64,000 bases of DNA from an uncultured Saprospiraceae bacterium (GCA_937926205.1 CALEYL010000053.1:124001-188000), one strand, 5' to 3'. Shown: positions 25,743-35,157, numbered from the stretch's first letter. Notes: generated from the sequence alone by a model not told the origin. Numbers and translations are program-made.

Positions 25743-27941
25743 ATGGTCATCCATACTTCCCATTGGCGCAAAGCAGCGCCTCGCCAAATCAGACAGTTTT
25801 TACTGATGCTCGCGCTTTGTGGCATTCCGATGTTTGCCTCCAGTCAGGAAATATTTCTGAGTACGCTCGATCAGCGGCTTTATCAACTTGATTTGGCGGA
25901 TTGCACCTATCAGCTTGTGGGAAATGTGCCTTCCGGTTCTACCGACATTTGTTTTCACCCCAACACTTATCTGTATTCCATCAGCGGAAACGGGCGCCTT
26001 TATCAGGTAAACATTGGGAATGGCACCGGTACACTGGTTCATACCTTTGAAAGCACTGCCAGCCAATTGTATACCTCGCTCACTGCTGATGCCAACGGGG
26101 TATTTTACACCTGCGGACTAAACGGAAAGCTCTGGTCTTACAACTTAGCCACCAATACCGGCACTTACCTCGGCAATGTAGGTTACGCGGCAGAGGGCGA
26201 CCTCACTTTTTACAACGGACAACTTTACATGGCTGCCTCCGGGGACGACATCATACGCGTCGACATCAATACCCCGTCCAACAGTACCATTGCCGTGAAT
26301 GGCAATGTACCTGGCCGCATTTTTGGAATTGTTTCTTATGCCGAAGCCTGCGACAGCGTTTCTTCTTACGCATTTACCGACAATGCCGCGAATATTTACC
26401 GCGTGGATTATGCCAACGCGGCACTTGTCCCCTACTGCAACATTCCCTTATCGGTCAGCGGGGGCGCCAGCATGTTCGAATATTTGGGCTCTAATCCAAT
26501 CACCGTTGACCTGAATATCTCGGGGTTTGATTGTACGGCCAGCAGCGGCGCGATTTCCATTCAGGCAACAGGCGGCATTGGGATGTTGAGTTATTCTCTG
26601 AACGGCTTAAACTACCAGCAAAACAACGTTTTCAATGGGCTGCCGGTGAACAGCTATACCGTTTACGTGCAGGATGAAGTCGGCTGCATTGTCAGCGAAG
26701 AAGTGGATCCCGGCGTGGTTTTTCCCAGTATAGAAAATTTAGTGGTTACCCCGGCTGCCTGTGGCGAAAATAATGGCAGTTTCAGTTTTACCATTGCCGG
26801 AGGAACCCCGCCTTTTTCCGTTTCGATGAATGGCGGCCCACCCGGATCCAGCACGCAGTTCCAGAATTTAGCACCGGGTACTTACCAATTGCAGGTCACT
26901 GACGCCGGTGGTTGCGGATCAAATTCAAGCGTGGTGGTGACAAACGGCGGCGCGCCCGTCCTTTCTGCCCTGAACGTTACGCCGACCTCCTGTGGACTGA
27001 ACAATGGCGGCATTTCCGTCAGTGTTCAGGGGGGGCTGGCGCCAATTGCGTATGCCCTCAACGGCGGCGCCACACAGGCAACGAGTACGTTCGCCAACCT
27101 GATGGCCGGCAATTATACCCTGAGCATTACAGACGCCAATGGTTGTGCGCTGACAGAAACGGCAACGATTGCTCCAAGCCAGGCACTCGTACTTGATGAT
27201 GTGGTTCTGGTAAATGCCACTTGCGGCGAAGCAAACGGTACCATCAGCATAGAGGCTTCCGGCGGACAGGCCCCTTTAATGTACGCGGTGAACGGGAATG
27301 CATTTGGTCTTGAAAATAACTTTAGCGGCCTGGCTTCCGGCAACTACCAACCCACGGTAAAAGACGCTGCCGGGTGCACAGCCGGCACATCCAGCAACCT
27401 CAGCGGAACAATACCACCGCGTTTCGGTCAGCCAACGCTGAAAGCCGCCGAATGTCAGGAAGCCAACGGCGCCCTGAGCCTCACATTTGATGGCGGGCTT
27501 GGCGCTTTAACCTTAACCGTAAACAGCCGCATCACAACACCGGATTTCCCCATAAATGACCTCGAAGCAGGCGCATACCAGCTTGTACTCCGTGATTCCA
27601 TTGGCTGCGAAGACACCCTGACCGTGTTCATCCCGCGCATCAATTGCCCGATCTACCTGCCCAATGCCTTTTCCCCCAATGACGACGGCATCAACGACCG
27701 TTTTCGCCCCCAGGCCATTGATGATCTGGATGCGCAAGTGCTGCGATTCTATATCTTCGACCGCTGGGGCGGCTTTGTTTTTAAAAGCGAAAACCGCCCA
27801 TTCACCGATCCTGCAAATGGCTGGGATGGCCGGAAAAACGGAAACCTGCTTGGCCAGGGCGTTTATACCTGGTTGCTGGAAGTGGTTTTTAGCGATGGCG
27901 GGAAGGAGTTGAGGAAGGGGGATGTGGTGCTGGTGCGGTAG
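25743..27941 (+). CDS. Secreted repeat protein with T9SS type B (gliding-motility) C-terminal domain
   Basis: 732 residues. Basic N-terminus plus signal peptide ending MFASSQ. Residues ~30-260 look like a beta-propeller of short repeats. Five to six SprB-type repeats follow (pattern CG..NG.I...GG..P..Y.LNG......F..L..G.Y...V.D..GC). The last ~95 residues (LPNAFSPNDDGINDRF...FDRWG...WDGR..G) form the CHU_C/type B sorting domain. It is exported by T9SS and probably bound at the surface; adhesion or motility is likely but unproven. Confidence 0.9.
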   Translation: MVIHTSHWRKAAPRQIRQFLLMLALCGIPMFASSQEIFLSTLDQRLYQLDLADCTYQLVGNVPSGSTDICFHPNTYLYSISGNGRLYQVNIGNGTGTLVHTFESTASQLYTSLTADANGVFYTCGLNGKLWSYNLATNTGTYLGNVGYAAEGDLTFYNGQLYMAASGDDIIRVDINTPSNSTIAVNGNVPGRIFGIVSYAEACDSVSSYAFTDNAANIYRVDYANAALVPYCNIPLSVSGGASMFEYLGSNPITVDLNISGFDCTASSGAISIQATGGIGMLSYSLNGLNYQQNNVFNGLPVNSYTVYVQDEVGCIVSEEVDPGVVFPSIENLVVTPAACGENNGSFSFTIAGGTPPFSVSMNGGPPGSSTQFQNLAPGTYQLQVTDAGGCGSNSSVVVTNGGAPVLSALNVTPTSCGLNNGGISVSVQGGLAPIAYALNGGATQATSTFANLMAGNYTLSITDANGCALTETATIAPSQALVLDDVVLVNATCGEANGTISIEASGGQAPLMYAVNGNAFGLENNFSGLASGNYQPTVKDAAGCTAGTSSNLSGTIPPRFGQPTLKAAECQEANGALSLTFDGGLGALTLTVNSRITTPDFPINDLEAGAYQLVLRDSIGCEDTLTVFIPRINCPIYLPNAFSPNDDGINDRFRPQAIDDLDAQVLRFYIFDRWGGFVFKSENRPFTDPANGWDGRKNGNLLGQGVYTWLLEVVFSDGGKELRKGDVVLVR

Positions 27942-27949
27942 GAGTTTAA

Positions 27950-29851
27950 TTAGTTTGCTTGCTGCTTAGCTCTGTCGTACCAGGCTTTTGCTTCTTGAGC
28001 GTCTTTGGGGACGCCAAGGCCATGTTCATAAAGTTTGCCAAGGTTGTTCATTGCGGCTACTTGCCCTTTTTCAGCCGCTTTTTCATACCAGGATTTTGCC
28101 TTCTCGTAATCCTGAGATACACCATAGCCATTATGATAAAGAACCCCTAAATTGTTCATTGCCCCGCCATCCCCTTTTTCAGCTGCTTTTTCATACCAGG
28201 ACTTCGCTTTTTCGTAATCTTGGGGTACACCATTGCTATAATGATAAAGAATACCTAGATTGTTCATTGCCCCGCCATCCCCTTTTTCAGCTGCTTTTTC
28301 ATACCAGGACTTCGCTTTTTCGTAATCCTGTGGTACACCATAACCATTATGATAAAGACTACCTATATTGACCATTGCCCCGCCATCCCCTTTTTCAGCT
28401 GCTTTTTCATACCAGTATTTTGCCTTTTGGTAATCTTGGGGTACACCATTGCCATTATAATATAGCAAGCCTATATTGTTCATTGCCCAGCCATCCCCTT
28501 TTTCAGCGGCTTTTTCATACCAAAATTTCGCTTTTTGGTAATCCTGGGGTACACCATAACCATTATGATAAAGACTACCTATATTGACCATTGCCCATTC
28601 GCTCCCTTTTTCAGCCGCTTTTTCATACCAAAATTTCGCTTTTTGGTAATCCTGGGGTACACCATTACCATTATGATAAAGATTACCTATACTGACCATT
28701 GCCCATTCGCTCCCTTTTTCAACCGCTTTTTCATACCAAAATTTCGCCTTTGGGTAATCCTGGGGTACACCATTGCCATTATAATATAGCAAGCCTATAT
28801 TGTTCATTGCTTCTACTTGTCCTTTTTCAACCGCTTTTTCATACCAGTATTTTGCCTTTTGGTAATCTTGGGGTACACCATTACCATCATGATAAAGATT
28901 ACCTATATTGACCATTGCCCATTCGCTCCCTTTTTCAGCCGCTTTTTCATACCAATATTTCGCTTTTTCGTAATCCTGTGGTACACCATTGCCATTATGA
29001 TAAAGAACCCCTAAATTGTTCATTGCCCCGCCATCCCCTTTTTCAGCTGCTTTTTCATACCAGTATTTCGCTTTTTCGTAATCCTGTGGTACACCATTGC
29101 CATTATGATAAAGAACCCCTAAATTGTTCATTGCCCCGCCATCCCCTTTTTCAGCGGCTTTTTCATACCAGTATTTTGCCTTTGAGTAATCTATTGATAC
29201 AAACTGCCCAAGGTCATACATCCTTCCAAGGCGGCGCTGGTATTCTGCTAAAAACAGGGGGCTCTCTTTATACCCGTCAAAAACTAAAAAAGCCGCTTCA
29301 AAATTATTCTTGTCGTATTCTGCTGCTGCTTTTTCCAGCGCAGCTATTATTATTGGAGCTTCTGTAGCCTCCTGCTTTTTTTTTGATATCGCTCGTGCCA
29401 CCCGCGCAATTCCGCGAGCGACATCTGTAAAGGCCTCGTCCGGACCGTCCCAGTGTTTTTTTGAAAAAACCGGGGCGGCATTTTCGGGGAGCACCTGCAA
29501 ACGTTCGATTTGCGGGTGCTCCTGCCAGAGGCAATGCCTCACCACGATCGGAGCGACAACGACCTCCCCTTTCTCGTGCCGGAGGAGTGCTTGTCGGAGT
29601 TCCTTTTTTTCAATGTAATTGGAATTAAAAAAATCACTGCTCAGGAAAAGGACGATGATGTCGGCAGCCTTAAGGTTGTTTTCAATTGCTTTTTCCCATT
29701 CCTGTCCGGGGATGATTTCGCCATCATACCAAAAGGATACCTCCCCTCTGCGTACCAAAGGAGTGAGCGATTTTTTAAACTCTGCAAGGGCATCAGCATC
29801 TTCCCTTGCGTAGATGGTGAAAATATGAAGTGGCTGTGTGGGTTCGGACAT
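27950..29851 (-). CDS. TIR domain protein with eleven tandem Sel1-like repeats
   Basis: 633 residues from the ATG at 29851; a longer frame from 29896 is less likely. Residues 8-150 are a TIR domain: HIFTIYAREDADALAEFKK, then WYDGEIIPGQEW (BB loop), IIVLFLSSDFFNSNY and a candidate NADase glutamate E84 (IEKKEL). A linker of ~65 residues leads to 11 Sel1-like repeats of exactly 36 residues (consensus DYEKAKYWYEKAAEKGDGGA, then MNNLGVLYHNGNGVPQ) plus a partial twelfth. There is no signal peptide, so it is cytoplasmic. Bacterial TIR proteins often consume NAD+ in immune responses and SLRs bind proteins; a defence role is inference. Confidence 0.9.
   Translation of the reverse strand: MSEPTQPLHIFTIYAREDADALAEFKKSLTPLVRRGEVSFWYDGEIIPGQEWEKAIENNLKAADIIVLFLSSDFFNSNYIEKKELRQALLRHEKGEVVVAPIVVRHCLWQEHPQIERLQVLPENAAPVFSKKHWDGPDEAFTDVARGIARVARAISKKKQEATEAPIIIAALEKAAAEYDKNNFEAAFLVFDGYKESPLFLAEYQRRLGRMYDLGQFVSIDYSKAKYWYEKAAEKGDGGAMNNLGVLYHNGNGVPQDYEKAKYWYEKAAEKGDGGAMNNLGVLYHNGNGVPQDYEKAKYWYEKAAEKGSEWAMVNIGNLYHDGNGVPQDYQKAKYWYEKAVEKGQVEAMNNIGLLYYNGNGVPQDYPKAKFWYEKAVEKGSEWAMVSIGNLYHNGNGVPQDYQKAKFWYEKAAEKGSEWAMVNIGSLYHNGYGVPQDYQKAKFWYEKAAEKGDGWAMNNIGLLYYNGNGVPQDYQKAKYWYEKAAEKGDGGAMVNIGSLYHNGYGVPQDYEKAKSWYEKAAEKGDGGAMNNLGILYHYSNGVPQDYEKAKSWYEKAAEKGDGGAMNNLGVLYHNGYGVSQDYEKAKSWYEKAAEKGQVAAMNNLGKLYEHGLGVPKDAQEAKAWYDRAKQQAN
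28004..29191 (-). repeat. 11 tandem 108-bp coding repeats (Sel1-like)
   Basis: Eleven units of 108 bp, in register with the codons of the TIR-Sel1 gene. Neighbouring units are almost identical at DNA level (the first two are the same over long stretches), including synonymous sites, which indicates recent duplication or gene conversion. Confidence 0.9.
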
Positions 29852-30007
29852 TGGCCGGGAATTATTATTTTGACAAATATAAATAAGATTTGTCAATGGC
29901 TTCCCCTCTTTGAGAACTGACCCTGCGACAGCGCCACGAAATCGTTATCAGCGCAACGCGGCGAACAACCCAATCCCTCCGTCATTTGTTTCCCCACAGA
30001 CAAAATA

Positions 30008-30024
30008 GCGGCTATATTTGCCGC
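30008..30024 (+). promoter_or_regulatory. TATATTTG element inside a small GC hairpin
   Basis: GCGGC-TATATTT-GCCGC; the sequence TATATTTG (30013-30020) is an exact -7 match. It may be the original promoter of the ABC exporter at 30397, now separated from it by the palindromic element. Confidence 0.35.
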
Positions 30025-30035
30025 GCTTTTGATGC

Positions 30036-30068
30036 CACCCTTTGCCCTGCCCGGCAAGACAAAGGGTG
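30036..30068. repeat. Hairpin CACCCTTTG / CAAAGGGTG
   Basis: Perfect 9-bp arms with an inner TGCC/GGCA pair, immediately left of the large palindromic element. It could be its own terminator-like structure or part of the element. Confidence 0.5.
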
Positions 30069-30071
30069 TAT

Positions 30072-30353
30072 TGTCGTCAACTTAGCGAAACACGGATCAT
30101 CTCGAATATTGCACACTGAGACCCCGTTAGGGGGCCAATGCGGGTAGAAAAATCATAAAATGGTTCCGTTTCGTGCCGTAGGTACGCAATGTTGACGTTC
30201 AATATTGCGTACCTACGGCACGCTAAAACATAGGAAATGCTTTGGGGCTACCGGCATTAGGTCCCTACAGGACCAACCTCAGCTTTTTGGAATGATCCGT
30301 GTTTCTGGCGAATTCAGCTTATTGAGAGCCTGAAAGTTCTTAAGTTGACGACA
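30072..30353. repeat. Concentric palindromic element (MITE- or REP-like)
   Basis: A gene-free block of nested inverted repeats sharing one centre near 30197: GAAACACGGATCAT at 30087-30100 with its complement at 30292-30305; an imperfect 28-bp pair at 30120-30147/30248-30274; and a core palindrome at 30172-30222. The outermost arms (TGTCGTCAACTTA 30072-30084, complement 30341-30353) are offset by a 36-bp insertion in the right arm. A 7-bp direct repeat GACAAAG lies just outside both ends (30058-30064, 30357-30363). No ORF. This stretch explains the 545-nt gap before the ABC gene. Confidence 0.75.
30172..30222. repeat. 51-nt core palindrome
   Basis: 19-bp perfect arms starting CGTGCCGTAGGTACGCAAT, then one G/T position (a wobble pair in RNA), then TTGA-cgt-TCAA. 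It folds into a stem of about 24 bp with a 3-nt loop. Confidence 0.85.
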
Positions 30354-30396
30354 TTGGACAAAGCGTTGGCAAGTAGCACATAAAATTCAAGCATTC

Positions 30397-32217
30397 ATGC
30401 GTAGTTTCTGGCGCCTCATGGGCTACCTCCGCGATTACAAATCAGCGGTATCACTAAATGTCATCAGCAACATCCTGACCGCTGTATTTACGGCAGCAAG
30501 CATTCCCTTGTTCATTCCTTTCCTGGAGATTCTGTTCGGGCGCGAGTCGTTGGTGACCGAAGCGCCGACCTGGGAATTAAGCATCGACGGGGTTTCGGCC
30601 TCCATCAAATACCAACTCAGTCAGGTTATTGTTACGCAGGGGCGCGAGCAGGCGCTGGTGTATGTGTGCATCGGCATCCTGAGTGTGTTTTTCCTGAAAA
30701 ACCTCTTCCACTACCTTTCGCTGTTTTTCATGGCGCCGGTGCGCAACGGCATCATCCGCGACCTGCGCAAGCAATTGTTTGAAAAGATACTGACCCTGCC
30801 CTTGAGCTATTTTTCCGATGAGCGCAAAGGCGACCTCATGTCGCGCATTACAGCAGACGTTCAGGAAGTGGAGTGGAGCATTCTGAATGTACTGGAAGCA
30901 GTTTTTCGCGAACCGCTGGTCATTGCCGGCTCGCTGGCCTTCATGCTGTATGTGAGTCCCCCACTGACGGGATTTGTGTTTCTTTTGATTCTTTTTACGG
31001 CAGTAGTCATCGGCGGCATTGGGCGTACGCTGCGCAAAAGTTCGACCCTGGTACAGGAAAAACTCGGTACGCTGGTCAGCATAATTGAAGAAACCCTGGG
31101 CGGCCTGCGCATCATCAAAGGCTTCAACGCCGAAGCTTATCAGCGCGATAAATTCAGCCGCGAAAACAATCAATACCGCAGCATCCTCACCCGCCTGTTG
31201 TGGCGCCGCGACCTCGCTTCTCCACTTTCCGAATTTCTCGGCATTGGGGTGGTGGCCGTGCTGCTTTGGTTTGGCTCGCGGCAGGTATTCAGCGGTTCCA
31301 TGAGGGCAGAGACCTTTCTCACTTTCATTTTTGCTTTTTACAATGTCATACAGCCTGCCAAGCAGTTTGTAAGAGCGCTATACAACATCCAGAAAGGGGT
31401 GTCGGCCATGCTTCGGGTAGAAAAATTGCTGGACGCCGAAAGCAATATCCGCGAAGCGCCTGAGGCAAAAGCCATCACCCGGTTCGACCACAGCATCGAA
31501 TACCGTGATGTGACGTTCGCCTACAACAAGGAAGAAGGTAAAGTACTCAGCAATATCTGGCTCGATATTCCCAAAGGCAAGGTTGTCGCTTTGGTGGGCG
31601 CTTCCGGAGCGGGGAAATCGACGCTCGTAGATTTACTACCGCGTTTCTACGATGTGGCGGAAGGCGGCATCCTGATTGACGGAACGGACATCCGGGAATA
31701 TAAAATCCGCGACCTGCGCTCCCTGATGGGCATCGTGTCGCAGGAAGCCATTCTCTTCAACGACACCATTTACAACAACATCGTTTTTGGTCTGGAAGGC
31801 GTAACGCCAGCTGATGTGGAGCAGGCAGCCCGCATTGCCAATGCGCACGATTTCATCATGGCTACTGAACATGGCTACCAGACCAATATCGGCGACCGCG
31901 GCAACAAACTCAGCGGCGGACAACGCCAGCGGCTCACCATCGCGAGGGCCGTGCTCAAAAACCCACCCATCCTCATCCTCGACGAAGCTACTTCGGCATT
32001 GGATTCAGAATCAGAAAAACTGGTGCAATCTGCTTTGGTGGAATTGATGAAAAACCGCACTTCGATTGTCATTGCACACAGGCTCTCAACCATTCAGCAC
32101 GCCGATGAAATTGTGGTGATGAAGGATGGATACATTCTGGAGCGTGGGGCACACGCCGCCCTGCTGGAGCAAGGCGGCGAGTACCGTAAACTGGTATCGT
32201 TGCAGGCTTTCGGTTAA
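30397..32217 (+). CDS. MsbA-like ABC exporter (fused membrane and ATPase domains)
   Basis: 606 residues: six-helix exporter domain (1-340), then the ATPase domain with GASGAGKST, LSGGQRQRL and ILILDEATSALDSES, and the H-loop IAHRLST. Length and order match half-size homodimeric exporters such as lipid A/phospholipid flippases. Substrate is not determinable. The stop codon overlaps that of the convergent TPR gene. Confidence 0.92.
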   Translation: MRSFWRLMGYLRDYKSAVSLNVISNILTAVFTAASIPLFIPFLEILFGRESLVTEAPTWELSIDGVSASIKYQLSQVIVTQGREQALVYVCIGILSVFFLKNLFHYLSLFFMAPVRNGIIRDLRKQLFEKILTLPLSYFSDERKGDLMSRITADVQEVEWSILNVLEAVFREPLVIAGSLAFMLYVSPPLTGFVFLLILFTAVVIGGIGRTLRKSSTLVQEKLGTLVSIIEETLGGLRIIKGFNAEAYQRDKFSRENNQYRSILTRLLWRRDLASPLSEFLGIGVVAVLLWFGSRQVFSGSMRAETFLTFIFAFYNVIQPAKQFVRALYNIQKGVSAMLRVEKLLDAESNIREAPEAKAITRFDHSIEYRDVTFAYNKEEGKVLSNIWLDIPKGKVVALVGASGAGKSTLVDLLPRFYDVAEGGILIDGTDIREYKIRDLRSLMGIVSQEAILFNDTIYNNIVFGLEGVTPADVEQAARIANAHDFIMATEHGYQTNIGDRGNKLSGGQRQRLTIARAVLKNPPILILDEATSALDSESEKLVQSALVELMKNRTSIVIAHRLSTIQHADEIVVMKDGYILERGAHAALLEQGGEYRKLVSLQAFG

Positions 32218-33620
32218 TCCGAAGTCCGGATTGTCGTTGTTTCCTGAATCCAGCAACCGATGCGGAAAGAAGCCCCTGGTGTCAGTCCTCTAAGGAATAC
32301 ATCCTCTTTGGTAGGCATGTACTGGCTGTAGCGGTTGATCCACTTATTGGCCTCTGCTGCTGATCCCGAGTCAATCCGTTTGGCCTTATTCCACATGTCA
32401 ATTGCCGGCCAGGTAACTATCTGGCTGTCCCAACCCTGTCCGGGCCCGCAAAGCGGCCCGCTGGAAGCATAAAGGCGTCCAATCAGGATAAAGGGCTCGC
32501 CCCAGTTTGGACGAACGTCAGCAGCCTGAAGCGCATAGCGACGCGCATTGGAAAAATCTTTGAAGTGGCCATAATAGATTTTCGAAACCAGGAGCAGGAT
32601 ATCTCCCTTTTTGCTTTTGTCTTTTTCCGTTTCGGCAGCTTCAAGAAATAGTTTTACGGCATCGCGGTATTGAGCGTCCTGCAGGGCCTGGTATGCTTTT
32701 TGGAGCGGACCGACAACCACGCAGTTGGCATTTCCGGCAGCAACCACTTTTTTGAAACGCTCATCGGTTTCCGAACAACGGCCCCAGCGGAGTAAACCAT
32801 AGACTTCCCGAATGACATCGCAATTGGTCGGCGATTCCTCAAACTGGCTGTAGTATTTGTCCGAGTAGTAATCGCAATCGTAAAAATTTTCCACTGTTTC
32901 AAAATTCTCCAGCAAGATTGGCGCATAGCTGTCTATGATGCGCCAACGCTCACATTCTTTGGCTTTGCAATTGGCCATGCCGGCAGCTACGACCTCTTTG
33001 ATTTTGGCAGTATACAGCTGCGCTTCCGCCATGGATATTTTTTCTTTGAAATAGAGGTCTACCAAAAGCGCTGTAAAAGGATTGATGATGAAATCCCGAA
33101 CTTTGGGGTAGTCGGCGTCGAAAGACTCTTTAAAGAGGGCATATACCTCTTCCCTGGGCTTATTCGGGTATTTGTAATAGTAATCAAAAGCCTTCAAGCC
33201 CTGGATATAACCGCCTTCGCCGAAGCATTTTTCCATGGCCGCATACAGTTTTTCGATTTCAGGCAGGTATTTGGCGGTATCCTTCGATTCGGAGATAAAA
33301 TGCTCATAAAAAAGCACGCCATCCGTATAGATCGTTGGCCGTTCGCCGGTCGCAGCGGGCGCCAGTTTGTAAACCTCTTGCCAGTAATCAAAAGCCTGGG
33401 GCCATTCTTTTACTTTCAGAAAATCCCGGTAAAGGACATAATTGGTTTCCGCTATTTCTTTGTCTCTGGCCGACAAGTCAGAAAATTTGGCGCATTCTAT
33501 CGGGCCGGTCGGCTGAGTAGGTTCATCCGTTTTCGGCTGTACAACTGGTTCGGTGATTTTAGGCGTACAAGCCGTTATGATTAAGGGAAAAAGGATAATA
33601 AAAAAGAATGATTTTCTCAT
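32214..33620 (-). CDS. TPR-like lipoprotein, paralog of the next gene
   Basis: 468 residues, lipobox LIITAC at the N-terminus (Cys18). Helical repeats of TPR character through the middle and a conserved end (FSNARRYALQAADVRPNWGE, then FILIGRLYASS, ..GPGQGWDSQ.., FRIGCWIQETTTIR). It shares this layout with the protein encoded at 33749-35155, so the two arose by duplication. Function unknown; periplasmic or outer-membrane-bound scaffold is plausible. Confidence 0.8.
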   Translation of the reverse strand: MRKSFFFIILFPLIITACTPKITEPVVQPKTDEPTQPTGPIECAKFSDLSARDKEIAETNYVLYRDFLKVKEWPQAFDYWQEVYKLAPAATGERPTIYTDGVLFYEHFISESKDTAKYLPEIEKLYAAMEKCFGEGGYIQGLKAFDYYYKYPNKPREEVYALFKESFDADYPKVRDFIINPFTALLVDLYFKEKISMAEAQLYTAKIKEVVAAGMANCKAKECERWRIIDSYAPILLENFETVENFYDCDYYSDKYYSQFEESPTNCDVIREVYGLLRWGRCSETDERFKKVVAAGNANCVVVGPLQKAYQALQDAQYRDAVKLFLEAAETEKDKSKKGDILLLVSKIYYGHFKDFSNARRYALQAADVRPNWGEPFILIGRLYASSGPLCGPGQGWDSQIVTWPAIDMWNKAKRIDSGSAAEANKWINRYSQYMPTKEDVFLRGLTPGASFRIGCWIQETTTIRTSD

Positions 33621-33683
33621 GGTTCAATTTTTTTGCGTGTTTGATGCTCCTGATGTTGTACAGGGTCAGTCTTTCCAAACAAC

Positions 33684-33715
33684 AAAGCCCCGCTCTTATT
33701 TAAGAGCGAAGCTTT
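33684..33715 (-). terminator. Terminator between the two TPR paralogs
   Basis: AAAGC..GCTCTT-attt-AAGAGC..GCTTT, followed on the minus strand by GTTGTTTGG. It would end the coaX-OMP-TPR transcript. Confidence 0.55.
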
Positions 33716-33748
33716 GCTGTCGTTAAGATAACGAAAAAATTGAGCAGT

Positions 33749-35155
33749 TTATTTGTTGAAGCGGATTCGTACCGTTTCGCCTATCCAGCAGCCCACTGTG
33801 GCCGTTTGGCCTTCTTTGATGCCGCGCATGTGGCCATCTTCAAAGCTAGGCAAAGAGCCGGAGCAGTTTCCAATGCGGCGATTGGCATCGTCGGCGACCT
33901 CGCTGTCGATAGATCGGGCGTAAGAGTACTTGTCGATAGCTGCCAATACAGCGAGGCGCTGGTTCCAGTCATCTCCGCAGTTGCGGCTCGACGAGAGGTA
34001 CATATCGCCGATGAGGATATATGGAGGTCCCCAACCTGTTTTCAGGCTGGCCGCTTTGCGGGCATTGTCGCGGGCGCTGTCAAAATTGCGCAATTCGCGG
34101 AACTGGATGGTGGCAATGCGGTAGTAATAATCGCCTTTTTTGGTAGCGTCCGTTTCATTTTCAATGGCTTCGCGGTAACGGCCCAGCGCTTCTGAATACT
34201 TGCCTTCTTCGTAAAGTTTATTGGCGTCGTAAGCAGGGTTGTCCTTGCGAAGTTTTGCCTCAACTTCTGCGTTATATGCGGAAGCCAGCGCTTCGTATTT
34301 CAGGCGAACAGCTACCAGATCTGTATCTGTAGAATCGCAACCCTGCTGGCGCAATTTTACGTAAATGTATTTTACGACATCGATGCTGTCCGGGTGTTCA
34401 TTAAAGATCGGCAACAATTTGTCTTTAAAGAAGGCGCAATCGAAAATTTCATCTTCAATTTTCCGGAAAGGCGCATCCATACGGGTCAGCGCATCCTGAT
34501 AATACTGCCCATAGCGCGTATTCGTTTTGATGTTGTGTTCACCACATTCTGTCAGTTTCGCATGGATATCGCGAACCTCTTCTTTCGTGAGTTTCTTTTG
34601 CTGGTATAGATAGACCACAACTTCTGCCATTGGCTCAAGGATCACATATTCTGAATCTTTCCCGCCTTTAGCCAAAGCTTTTTTGAATACATCAAATGTT
34701 TCTGTAGAATAGCCATAGCCCAGATAGTAGAACATATCGTAACCTTTACGTCCGAGCAATACAGCTTCATTTTTGTAGCACTGAATTTCTTCATCATAAA
34801 GCCGAAGTACGGTGGCTGCGAATTCTTTTTTCTTGGCTTCATCTTTGGTGCGCGCCATCTGGGCACGATAAAGCAAACGTCCATCGGAATAATGAGAAGG
34901 GCGCTGACCATCAGCAGCAGGTGCAATTTCATACGCTTTTTTCCAGTTGTCAAAAGCAATATTGAAATTGGCATCATCCATTTTTTCCAGATCAGCAACT
35001 TCCTTGCCTTTCAAATACGGACGATAAATTACGTGAGCATCTTCCGCCTCCGACTTACGAGGAGAATCATTCCAGGTTTGGCACTGGGAGGCGGCATTAT
35101 TGACGATAGAGAACAGCAGCGCGGCGGCTGCAAAAAAACTGCGAACCATTTTCAT
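33749..35155 (-). CDS. Secreted TPR-like protein, paralog of 32214-33620
   Basis: 468 residues from the ATG at 35155 (a TTG two codons earlier is not needed). Signal peptide ends NAASQ. Helical repeats follow, with the same closing block as its neighbour (NARKAASLKTGWGPPYILIG, DMYLSS, VGCWIGETVRIRF). It starts 2 nt after the outer-membrane-protein gene, so it is co-transcribed with it and coaX. Function unknown. Confidence 0.82.
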   Translation of the reverse strand: MKMVRSFFAAAALLFSIVNNAASQCQTWNDSPRKSEAEDAHVIYRPYLKGKEVADLEKMDDANFNIAFDNWKKAYEIAPAADGQRPSHYSDGRLLYRAQMARTKDEAKKKEFAATVLRLYDEEIQCYKNEAVLLGRKGYDMFYYLGYGYSTETFDVFKKALAKGGKDSEYVILEPMAEVVVYLYQQKKLTKEEVRDIHAKLTECGEHNIKTNTRYGQYYQDALTRMDAPFRKIEDEIFDCAFFKDKLLPIFNEHPDSIDVVKYIYVKLRQQGCDSTDTDLVAVRLKYEALASAYNAEVEAKLRKDNPAYDANKLYEEGKYSEALGRYREAIENETDATKKGDYYYRIATIQFRELRNFDSARDNARKAASLKTGWGPPYILIGDMYLSSSRNCGDDWNQRLAVLAAIDKYSYARSIDSEVADDANRRIGNCSGSLPSFEDGHMRGIKEGQTATVGCWIGETVRIRFNK

Positions 35156-35157
35156 GA

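Noticed and set aside
28004..29191. Regular repeats suggesting a CRISPR array
   Set aside because: Units are 108 bp, continuous, in codon register and encode Sel1-like repeats; there are no unique spacers.
28004..29191. Several plus-strand frames with repeated HHCHYDK-like peptides
   Set aside because: They are antisense reads of the Sel1 repeats.
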